5,186 bases of DNA, taken from NCBI GenBank assembly GCA_015485015.1, contig WFUK01000265.1, positions 1 through 5,186 of the forward strand, read 5' to 3'. Each line of letters starts with the position of its first letter. Within the stretch, counting starts at the first letter, position 1. The DNA comes from Paracoccaceae bacterium (GTDB lineage Bacteria; Pseudomonadota; Alphaproteobacteria; Rhodobacterales; Rhodobacteraceae). The notes below the pieces were generated by a model. It was not told where the DNA came from. It did no database searches and worked only from the letters and a program-made list of their open reading frames with translations. Of the stretch, positions 1-5,186 are shown one piece after another. The position numbers were made by a program, and so were the translations under genes.

Positions 1-152
1 ATATTCAGCCCCTCGGCGCTGCCGAATTTTGCATTCAGCTCATAGGAATCACCATCGCCGCCAAAGCCGACGGTCTGCCCTGCATAGGCCAAAAAGCCGG
101 CAGCGGTGGCGACCACAAGCGCGCCAATCAGGGTTTCGGATACATTTGCCAT
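1..152 (-). CDS. mlaD: MlaD-type MCE-family lipid transport protein, N-terminal part only
   Basis: Role (family knowledge): MlaD is the inner-membrane-anchored MCE protein of the MlaFEDB ABC system, which moves phospholipids between inner and outer membrane. Seen: 50 codons from the ATG at 152-150, then the gene runs off the left edge. Residues 8-24 form one hydrophobic segment (LIGALVVATAAGF...), the expected N-terminal membrane anchor. A Gly-rich linker (about 25-35) follows, then the start of the MCE domain (SYELNAKFGSAEGLN, 36-50), matching the usual 'YELxAxFxxxxGL' opening. The start is supported by an AGGG on the minus strand 7 nt upstream, overlapping the stop of the preceding gene. 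Only 9 bp separate it from the NDUFA12-like gene, so it is probably co-transcribed. The lipid-binding core lies outside the window, so another MCE subfamily is possible. Confidence 0.82.
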   Translation of the reverse strand, partial: MANVSETLIGALVVATAAGFLAYAGQTVGFGGDGDSYELNAKFGSAEGLN

Positions 153-161
153 GTTCGCGCC

Positions 162-530
162 CTATTCCGGCTGCCACGCCTCGTAATCGGAGGCGGTTTT
201 GCCATTGCCCGCGATCATGCTGCCTTTGGGGTGATAAGCGTCAGCGGTGCCGGTTTGATTGGCCAGGCTTGGCTTTTCCCATGTTTTGGTTGGCAGCGGG
301 TTATCGCCCGGGCGGTTATCAAAGGTGTAATGCAGCCAGCCATGCCACTCGGCGGGCACGCGCGAACCCTCGATAGGGCCATTATAAATCACCCAGCGTT
401 TTTCGCCTTTGGTGTAATATTTATTGCCCAAATCATCTTCGCCAACCAGCGTGCCGTTTCGCCACGTATAAAGCTGGGTGCCGATGGTTTGGCCATTCCA
501 CCATGTTAGCATGCGTAAAATAAATTTCAT
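162..530 (-). CDS. NADH:ubiquinone oxidoreductase accessory subunit, NDUFA12 (B17.2) family
   Basis: Role (family knowledge): the NDUFA12 family is a small accessory subunit of respiratory complex I, found in Alphaproteobacteria and mitochondria, located peripherally on the membrane-facing side of the matrix/cytoplasmic arm. Seen: 122 residues, a normal bacterial length. The family signature is clear: [18 protein letters not shown] (22-39), then RWVIYNG (45-51), [14 protein letters not shown] (56-69), and a C-terminal part with W84-EKP, NQTGT and the Tyr-Pro-Gly-Ser region (YHPKGS, 99-104). No signal peptide is seen; it is a soluble, peripheral type of protein. The ATG at 530-528 has GGAG 7 nt upstream. 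The gene starts 15 bp after the clpX stop and is followed after 9 bp by mlaD, which suggests one transcript from clpX. No nuo genes lie nearby, so it is separated from any complex I operon within this window. Family assignment is secure; presence in the assembled complex is inferred. Confidence 0.93.
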   Translation of the reverse strand: MKFILRMLTWWNGQTIGTQLYTWRNGTLVGEDDLGNKYYTKGEKRWVIYNGPIEGSRVPAEWHGWLHYTFDNRPGDNPLPTKTWEKPSLANQTGTADAYHPKGSMIAGNGKTASDYEAWQPE

Positions 531-545
531 GATCTTGCTCCGCTG

Positions 546-1805
546 CTATGAGGCCGAGGCCTGCTTGCTGTCTGCATATATCATTAGTGGTTCGCCGTCA
601 CCCGTAATGGCTTCTTCATTGACCACAACTTCCTCGACATTTCCCAGCCCCGGAAGCTCGAACATGGTATCAAGCAGCACCTCTTCGAGGATCGAGCGCA
701 GCCCCCGCGCGCCGGTTTTGCGCTTGATCGCACGATTGGCAATCGCGACCATGGCTTCAGAGGTGAAGGTCAGCTCGACATTTTCGAGGCTGAACAGGCG
801 CTGGTATTGCTTGATCAGCGCGTTTTTAGGCTCGGATAAAATGGTGACCAGCGCATCGGCATCCAGATCCGTAAGCGTGGCGATGACAGGTAGGCGGCCG
901 ACAAATTCGGGGATCAGCCCGAATTTCAGCAGATCTTCCGGCTCCAGATCTTTGAAAACCTCGCCAATATTGCGGGTTTCGTTATCGCGCACATCGGCGC
1001 CAAAGCCCACAGCCGAACCCTTGCCGCGCTGGGAGATGATCTTGTCCAAACCGGCAAATGCACCACCACAGACGAATAGAATATTGGTGGTATCGACCTG
1101 CAAAAATTCCTGCTGCGGATGCTTGCGCCCGCCTTGGGGCGGCACGCTTGCAACCGTGCCTTCCATGATTTTCAGCAAAGCCTGCTGCACGCCCTCGCCC
1201 GATACATCACGGGTGATTGACGGGTTTTCGGCCTTGCGCGAGATTTTATCGACCTCGTCAATATAAACAATCCCGCGCTCGGCGCGCTCCACATTATATT
1301 CGGCGGCCTGCAACAGCTTGAGGATGATGTTTTCCACATCCTCGCCCACATAGCCCGCTTCGGTCAGCGTGGTGGCGTCGGCCATGGTGAAAGGCACATC
1401 CAGCGTGCGCGCCAGGGTTTGCGCCAGCAGGGTTTTGCCACAGCCGGTCGGGCCGATCAGCATGATGTTGGATTTCGCCAGCTCCACGCCATCATCCTTG
1501 CCGGCATTTTCCAGCCGCTTATAGTGATTATGCACCGCCACCGACAGCACCTTTTTCGCGACCTCCTGCCCGATGACATAATCATCCAGCACCGCGCAAA
1601 TCTCTTTGGGTGTCGGCACGGAATCCGAGCTTTTTATCTGGCTTGATTTGCTTTCTTCACGGATAATATCCATGCAAAGCTCAACACATTCATCGCAGAT
1701 GAATACAGTTGGTCCGGCAATAAGCTTGCGAACCTCGTGCTGGCTTTTACCGCAAAACGAGCAATATAGGGTGTTTTTACTATCCGACCCGGCTGCTTTG
1801 GTCAT
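546..1805 (-). CDS. clpX: ATP-dependent Clp protease ATP-binding subunit ClpX
   Basis: Role: hexameric AAA+ unfoldase that recognises tagged substrates and threads them into ClpP in the cytoplasm. Seen: 419 residues, close to the usual 420-425. The N-terminal zinc-binding domain has C15, C18, C37 and C40. The AAA+ module has Walker A GPTGCGKT (118-125), pore-1 loop GYVG (151-154), Walker [10 protein letters not shown] (179-187, with D183 and E184), the RKH pore loop (227-229), an arginine-finger candidate R304 in EFVGRLP, and sensor-2 GARGLR (365-370). The ClpP-docking tripeptide, usually IGF, reads VGF (266-268), a conservative change. The ATG at 1805-1803 is preceded by AGGAG with a 6-nt gap. 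The gene lies 87 bp downstream of clpP on the same strand, and the NDUFA12-like gene follows after 15 bp instead of the lon gene often found there. All catalytic elements are intact. Confidence 0.98.
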   Translation of the reverse strand: MTKAAGSDSKNTLYCSFCGKSQHEVRKLIAGPTVFICDECVELCMDIIREESKSSQIKSSDSVPTPKEICAVLDDYVIGQEVAKKVLSVAVHNHYKRLENAGKDDGVELAKSNIMLIGPTGCGKTLLAQTLARTLDVPFTMADATTLTEAGYVGEDVENIILKLLQAAEYNVERAERGIVYIDEVDKISRKAENPSITRDVSGEGVQQALLKIMEGTVASVPPQGGRKHPQQEFLQVDTTNILFVCGGAFAGLDKIISQRGKGSAVGFGADVRDNETRNIGEVFKDLEPEDLLKFGLIPEFVGRLPVIATLTDLDADALVTILSEPKNALIKQYQRLFSLENVELTFTSEAMVAIANRAIKRKTGARGLRSILEEVLLDTMFELPGLGNVEEVVVNEEAITGDGEPLMIYADSKQASAS

Positions 1806-1892
1806 GGCATTCTCCTGCCCAAAAAATCATTCTCGTCCTGCCTAACAGAACATCACATCACGCAAGATTACAAGCGCTAAGCGTTTTGCTGG

Positions 1893-2522
1893 TTATTCTT
1901 CGCTTTCAACCGCGCGCTTTTGCACGATTTCATCCACAATGCCAAACTCCAGCGCGGCTTCGGCGGTCATGAAATTATCACGATCAAGCGCAGGCTCCAC
2001 TTCGGACATTTCTCTGCCGGTATGCTTGACATAAATCTGGTTCAAGCGCTCTTTCAGCTCCAGAATTTCCTTGGCGTGCAGCGCGATATCGCTGGCCTGC
2101 CCCTGAAAACCGCCCGAAGGCTGGTGCAGCATGATGCGCGAATTTGGCAAGCTATAGCGCATGCCCGGCTCGCCCGCGGCCAGCAAAAGCGAGCTCATAG
2201 AGGCGGCTTGGCCAATACATACGGTCGAGATCTTGGGGCGGATGAACTGCATGGTATCATAGATCGACAGGCCGGAGGTCACCACCCCGCCCGGCGAATT
2301 GATATACATCGCGATGTCTTTATTGGGGTTTTCGGCCTCAAGAAACAAAAGCTGCGCCACGATGATGGTCGCCATTTGATCCTCGACCACGCCGGATACA
2401 AAGATGATCCGCTCCTTGAGCATACGCGAAAAAATATCATAGCGCACAGAGCCACGCGCGGTGGTTTCCTCAACGCTGGGAATTACGAATCCGGTTTCGG
2501 ACATATTCATCGGGTTAAGCAT
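1893..2522 (-). CDS. clpP: ATP-dependent Clp protease proteolytic subunit ClpP
   Basis: Role: tetradecameric serine peptidase that degrades proteins unfolded by ClpX (or ClpA) in the cytoplasm. Seen: with the chosen start the protein has 209 residues, near the family norm. The catalytic triad is complete: S108 in GQAASMS, H133 in MLHQPSGG and D182 in LDRDNF. Their spacing (25 and 49 residues) is the same as in the E. coli enzyme. The oxyanion-region motif INSPGG (74-79) is present. Start choice: the frame is open upstream to an ATG at 2633, but that ATG has no Shine-Dalgarno and its extra 37 residues are not ClpP-like. The ATG at 2522-2520 has GAAAGG 9 nt upstream. Two further in-frame ATGs follow (2510 and 2504), without good ribosome sites. 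The short N-terminal segment before the mature core may be a propeptide, which cannot be shown here. Likely expressed with clpX. Confidence 0.97.
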   Translation of the reverse strand: MLNPMNMSETGFVIPSVEETTARGSVRYDIFSRMLKERIIFVSGVVEDQMATIIVAQLLFLEAENPNKDIAMYINSPGGVVTSGLSIYDTMQFIRPKISTVCIGQAASMSSLLLAAGEPGMRYSLPNSRIMLHQPSGGFQGQASDIALHAKEILELKERLNQIYVKHTGREMSEVEPALDRDNFMTAEAALEFGIVDEIVQKRAVESEE

Positions 2523-2531
2523 GCGGCACAG

Positions 2532-2537
2532 CCTTTC
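2532..2537 (-). promoter_or_regulatory. clpP: Ribosome binding site deciding the clpP start
   Basis: The minus strand reads GAAAGG here, 9 nt before the ATG at 2522-2520. Neither the far-upstream in-frame ATG at 2633 nor the internal ATGs at 2510 and 2504 have a comparable purine-rich site at a usable distance. This supports the 209-residue form of ClpP. Confidence 0.6.
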
Positions 2538-2578
2538 AATCACACAGAATTCTTCTAATGCAAATTCGTTTCCTAATG

Positions 2579-2606
2579 GTTTAATCCTTGCAGACAGGAG
2601 CTTCAA
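2579..2606 (-). promoter_or_regulatory. clpP: Weak candidate promoter for clpP
   Basis: On the minus strand TTGAAG (2606-2601), within CTTGAAG, is followed after 16 bp by TTAAAC (2584-2579). It would start transcription roughly 50 nt before the clpP ATG. CTTGAA also resembles the -35 element of heat-shock (RpoH) promoters, and clp genes are often heat-induced. However, the only CCAT-like -10 match (CCATTA) lies 22 bp away, too far for a typical RpoH promoter. The -10 match is poor, so this is a suggestion only. Confidence 0.2.
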
Positions 2607-2706
2607 GGCCCGCACGCCCATGTTTCTCGACATCGGTGTTTATTATGTGACAATCAGGCGAAATCGTTTAGTCTAGGGTTTAATTTTTCCGAATGCGGAT
2701 GGACAT

Positions 2707-3807
2707 ATGTATTCTATTTCAAGCCAAAAAGACACAATTAGCCTTACACGCACGCTTATTTTGAAAAAAGACGGGGTGTTACCGGCTGGAAAGCTGGATT
2801 GCAGCGCCCGTCTCGATACCGGCGTGGATCTGAAATCACCCGATGGTCGCGCGATTGTTTCCAAATTTGATACGCTGTTTAATGCCAAAATGGCAGGAAA
2901 AGCCAAAAAGCAGGATGAGCGCATTGCAAAAGTGCGGGCGCAGCTGGCGAAATGGGTGCATCTGGGCGAATCAGAAAACAAGCTCAAGCAATATGCCGAT
3001 ACCCAGCAAGAAGACATCATTCGCGACTGGAACCAGTTTACCCGGGTTGATATCAAGCGCGCGGCCAATGATGCGCTGGAAGATGCCATCAAGGCGCTGA
3101 AAAAGAGTAAAATAAAATTCAACGACCTGAAGCCGAAATTCAGCAGCACCGATCTGCAAGACAATAAAATGGAGTTTTTGACCGGTGTGCTGAATATCCC
3201 CAGTCGCGGAGCGCAAGGGCGGGTGGCGAGCGCGGGCATGACAGGGCTGGTATCGGGCATGCAAAAGCTGGAAAAGCCGATCACCACCGTGCAGGGCGGC
3301 TGGGAGCGCAATGTAAAGCTGCTCAAGCAAGCCACGCAAGATGCCAATGCGGTGCAGAAAAACCTGAGCGCCATTCGCAAAGCCACAGACGGCATGAGCG
3401 CGCGGCTATCGCGGATGAAGAAAATCTCCGAAGCCGCCGCCAAGATCTCTGCGCAAAATCTGAAAGGGGTGGATATCGTGATGGGATCATTGGCCAAGCA
3501 TCACAAAACCGCCAAGCTCAATGACCAAGATAAGGTGGTGATCATCGCCAATAAGGCGCTATCCTCTTTTAGCACCGTCAAAAAATCCGGTAAGGAAACC
3601 ATGGTGAGCAGCGACACCGCCAAGCTGGAAACCACCCTCGCCTCGATCTCCAAGCTGCTGAAAGAGGCCGAAACCCTGAGCCAGACCAGCCTGCAAAGCT
3701 ATGCCAACGCCACCCGCGCCAATAGCAAAGCCACCGCCAGTGTAAAATCGGGCGGTGACGCGGTGACGGCGGCCCTGAAAGAGCTGAAACTGAAGGCCAA
3801 AATGTAG
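2707..3807 (+). CDS. Hypothetical basic, Lys-rich, helical protein of unknown function
   Basis: I do not recognise this protein. Seen: 366 residues with 50 Lys (about 14%) and 15 Arg against 37 Asp+Glu, so the net charge is strongly positive (about +28). There is one Cys (C32). No signal peptide or membrane segment is evident, so it is probably cytoplasmic. A short N-terminal part (about 8-55) has the beta-like pattern SLTRTLILKKDGV. The rest looks almost entirely helical: a charged segment at 60-145 (KKQDERIAKVRAQLAKW, KRAANDALEDAIKALKK), a Gly-containing break near 160-198, then long Ala/Ser/Lys/Leu-rich helices at about 199-260 and 300-365 that could form coiled coils. I see no enzyme motif. 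The ATG at 2707 is the first in frame after a stop at 2674-2676; only a weak GGA lies upstream. Codon use with many CTG, GCG and GCC resembles the neighbours. The gene has its own terminator and divides tig from clpP in the opposite orientation. The first 60 codons look more A+T-rich than the rest. Confidence 0.85.
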   Translation: MYSISSQKDTISLTRTLILKKDGVLPAGKLDCSARLDTGVDLKSPDGRAIVSKFDTLFNAKMAGKAKKQDERIAKVRAQLAKWVHLGESENKLKQYADTQQEDIIRDWNQFTRVDIKRAANDALEDAIKALKKSKIKFNDLKPKFSSTDLQDNKMEFLTGVLNIPSRGAQGRVASAGMTGLVSGMQKLEKPITTVQGGWERNVKLLKQATQDANAVQKNLSAIRKATDGMSARLSRMKKISEAAAKISAQNLKGVDIVMGSLAKHHKTAKLNDQDKVVIIANKALSSFSTVKKSGKETMVSSDTAKLETTLASISKLLKEAETLSQTSLQSYANATRANSKATASVKSGGDAVTAALKELKLKAKM

Positions 3808-3811
3808 CCAC

Positions 3812-3844
3812 AAAAAAGGCCCCGCAAATCGCGAGGCCTTTTTT
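3812..3844. terminator. Bidirectional intrinsic terminator between the unknown gene and tig
   Basis: A 10-bp perfect inverted repeat, AAAAAAGGCC and GGCCTTTTTT, encloses 13 bases. These add three further pairs (CGC with GCG) after one C/A mismatch, leaving a 5-nt loop (AAATC). The A-run and T-run at the two ends give a U-tract in both directions, so the hairpin can stop transcripts of the plus-strand gene (stop codon 4 bp upstream) and of tig (stop 18 bp away on the minus strand). This is a standard arrangement for convergent genes. Confidence 0.92.
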
Positions 3845-3862
3845 AATACATATTTCGTTAAT

Positions 3863-5186
3863 TTACGCTTCGTCGAGCGCTTCAATCGCTTTTTGCAGCT
3901 CTTCTTTGGTAACCGGTTTATCGGTAACCTGAGCCAGTTCCAGAATGTAATCCACAACCTTATCTTCATAAAGCGGGGCGCGCATTTGCTGCTGGGCCTG
4001 CTCGTTTTTCTGAATGAAATCAAAGAACTCACGCTCTTGACCAGGATATTGCCGCGCCGCTTCAAACATAGCGCGCTGCATTTCCTCATCCGAAACCGTG
4101 ATCTCGTTTTTGTTGCCCAGCTCGGCCAGCAGCAAGCCAAGGCGCACGCGGCGCGTGGCGAGGGATTTATGCTCGTCGGTGGTTTCGATTTCCGGGTGAT
4201 CATGGCCCTGCACGTCGGGGTTTTCGTCATGCCAAAGGGTGTGCGCGATCGAACCGGCTTCGGCTTCCACCAAGCTCGGGGGCAATTCAAAATCAAACAT
4301 GCCGTCAAGCTTATCCATCAGGCCGCGCTTGATCACGGTGCGCGCCGCGCCTTTATATTCGTCAGCCAGACGCTCGGATATCTGCGCTTTCAAACCGTCC
4401 AGATCGTCAGCACCATAGCGCTTGGCCAGCTCGTCATCAATCTCGGCAGGCTTTGGCTCGTTTACCGCTTTGATATTACAGGTAAATACCGCGTCTTTGC
4501 CCTTGAGGTTTTCAGCTTGGTATTCGGCAGGAAAAGTTACCTTCACCTCGATCTCGTCGCCCTCTTTGGCGCCAACCAGCTGCTCTTCAAAGCCGGGGAT
4601 GAAGCTGTTGGAGCCAAGCACCAACGGGTAATCATCGGCCTGACCGCCTTCAAAAGCCACATCATCCACTTTGCCGAGGAAATCGATCACAACCTGATCG
4701 CCATCCTTGGCTTTCGAGCCTTTGCGGCGCTTTTCGAAATTCTGGGTCGATTTGGCGATATTGTCCAAAGCTTCCTGAATCGATTCGTCATCGGCCTGCA
4801 CCACAAGGCGCTCAAGCTCGATGCTCGAGAAATCACCCTCAGGCACTTCCGGCAGGCACTCGTAAGAAACGGAAACGGCAACATCATCGCCTTCTTTCCA
4901 TTCTTCATTGGTCATTTTGATTTCGGGCTGCGCGGCGGAGCGATCACCGGTTTTTTCAAACTGGGCGGAAACAGCGGCATCCACGGTTTCTTGCAGAGCT
5001 TCACCAAGCACCGATTGGCCAAACATTTTTTTCATCAGGGCGAGCGGGGCTTTACCCTTGCGAAAACCCTTCATCTGGAAATCGGCGCGCGCGGCTTCGA
5101 TCTTTTCGTTTACTTTGGTTTCCAGCTCGGCAGCCGGAATCACAATTTCATAGCCGCGCTTCAGGCCTTCGTTCAGGGTTTCGGTA
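3863..5186 (-). CDS. tig: Trigger factor, ribosome-associated chaperone (peptidyl-prolyl isomerase), nearly complete
   Basis: Role: binds the ribosome exit tunnel via protein L23, shields nascent chains and has prolyl isomerase activity. Seen: 440 residues from the right edge to the TAA. The visible start, [17 protein letters not shown], is typical, and the signature GFRKGKAP lies at visible residues 40-47. That signature is at 43-50 in E. coli, so about three N-terminal residues and the start codon lie outside the window. Domains in visible numbering: ribosome-binding domain about 1-125; FKBP-type isomerase domain about 158-240 ([36 protein letters not shown]); C-terminal helical chaperone domain about 248-440. 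A GTG at 5143 is an internal Val codon and not the start. Tig converges on the unknown plus-strand gene and shares its terminator. It has the same strand as clpP and clpX but is physically separated from them. No defects were seen. Confidence 0.97.
   Translation of the reverse strand, partial: TETLNEGLKRGYEIVIPAAELETKVNEKIEAARADFQMKGFRKGKAPLALMKKMFGQSVLGEALQETVDAAVSAQFEKTGDRSAAQPEIKMTNEEWKEGDDVAVSVSYECLPEVPEGDFSSIELERLVVQADDESIQEALDNIAKSTQNFEKRRKGSKAKDGDQVVIDFLGKVDDVAFEGGQADDYPLVLGSNSFIPGFEEQLVGAKEGDEIEVKVTFPAEYQAENLKGKDAVFTCNIKAVNEPKPAEIDDELAKRYGADDLDGLKAQISERLADEYKGAARTVIKRGLMDKLDGMFDFELPPSLVEAEAGSIAHTLWHDENPDVQGHDHPEIETTDEHKSLATRRVRLGLLLAELGNKNEITVSDEEMQRAMFEAARQYPGQEREFFDFIQKNEQAQQQMRAPLYEDKVVDYILELAQVTDKPVTKEELQKAIEALDEA

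Larger units (their letters stand above)
2523..2706. promoter_or_regulatory. Divergent intergenic region between clpP and the unknown plus-strand gene
   Basis: These 184 bp separate two divergently transcribed genes, so both promoters are expected here (inference from layout). The stretch is more A+T-rich than the flanking coding DNA, especially around 2640-2690. On the plus strand, TTTAAT at 2679-2684 (5 of 6 matches to a -10 box) and TATTAT at 2641-2646 (5 of 6) are present, but neither has a good -35 box at normal spacing. GTGACA at 2647-2652 (5 of 6 to TTGACA) lies 26 bp before TTTAAT, too far for a standard promoter. Alphaproteobacterial promoters often deviate from the E. coli consensus, so weak matches are not decisive. 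I see no clear operator palindrome. Confidence 0.5.

Noticed and set aside
478..1266. 262-codon plus-strand open frame across the NDUFA12 and clpX region
   Set aside because: It lies antisense to clpX, whose protein is unmistakable, and its translation is Ser/Arg-rich low-quality sequence.
1806..1892. Possible hairpin or separate promoter between clpP and clpX (AAGCGCTAAGCGTTTT at about 1872-1887)
   Set aside because: The stem is only six pairs with one wobble and a 3-nt loop, and any U-tract is on the wrong strand for clpP. No convincing -35/-10 pair was found, only the clpX ribosome site at 1812-1816.
1920..2558. 212-codon plus-strand open frame antisense to clpP
   Set aside because: His/Arg/Gly-rich translation typical of an antisense shadow; clpP with an intact catalytic triad occupies the other strand.
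2673..3497. 274-codon minus-strand open frame opposite the unknown gene
   Set aside because: Its translation is Ser/Cys/Leu/Phe-rich without any motif, as expected for the antisense of a Lys/Ala-rich gene, and no ribosome site precedes it. The plus-strand frame is longer and ends in a terminator.
3559..4308. 249-codon minus-strand frame spanning the end of tig and the unknown gene
   Set aside because: It is out of frame with tig, crosses the terminator and overlaps two well-supported genes.
1..5186. CRISPR arrays, tRNA or rRNA genes, insertion sequences, toxin-antitoxin or defence genes
   Set aside because: Reading both strands showed no regularly spaced repeats, no tRNA-like cloverleaf sequences and no transposase or nuclease motifs. 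Apart from short gaps, the window is filled by the six listed genes.

Overview
The window is a mostly ordinary, gene-dense stretch of a bacterial chromosome, most likely alphaproteobacterial. The main pointer is a bacterial NDUFA12 (B17.2)-type complex I accessory protein directly followed by an MlaD-type MCE protein, a combination typical of Alphaproteobacteria. The ClpX, ClpP and trigger factor sequences fit this. Base composition looks intermediate (about half G+C by eye). I cannot place it at genus level.

Layout, left to right. Positions 1-152 (minus) hold the first 50 codons of an mlaD-like gene that runs off the left edge. Positions 162-530 (minus) encode the NDUFA12-family protein and 546-1805 (minus) encode ClpX. 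The gaps between these three genes are only 15 and 9 bp, so clpX, the NDUFA12 gene and mlaD look co-transcribed, in that order. ClpP lies at 1893-2522 (minus), 87 bp upstream of clpX. A 184-bp divergent intergenic region (2523-2706) separates clpP from a plus-strand gene of 366 codons (2707-3807) that I do not recognise: basic, Lys-rich and apparently all-helical. A strong, symmetrical hairpin terminator (3812-3844) sits between that gene and the convergent tig gene. Tig (trigger factor, 3863 to the right edge, minus) lacks only about three N-terminal codons.

Three of the genes form a protein quality-control set. Trigger factor meets nascent chains at the ribosome, and ClpX unfolds substrates and feeds them to the ClpP peptidase. 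In many bacteria tig, clpP and clpX follow each other on one strand. Here the order and strand are kept, but an oppositely oriented gene with its own terminator separates tig from clpPX, so tig and clpP cannot share a simple read-through transcript. That unknown gene is the only part of the window that may be undescribed. Nothing in the sequence gives it a function, and I see no CRISPR array, mobile element, tRNA, rRNA or defence-system signature.
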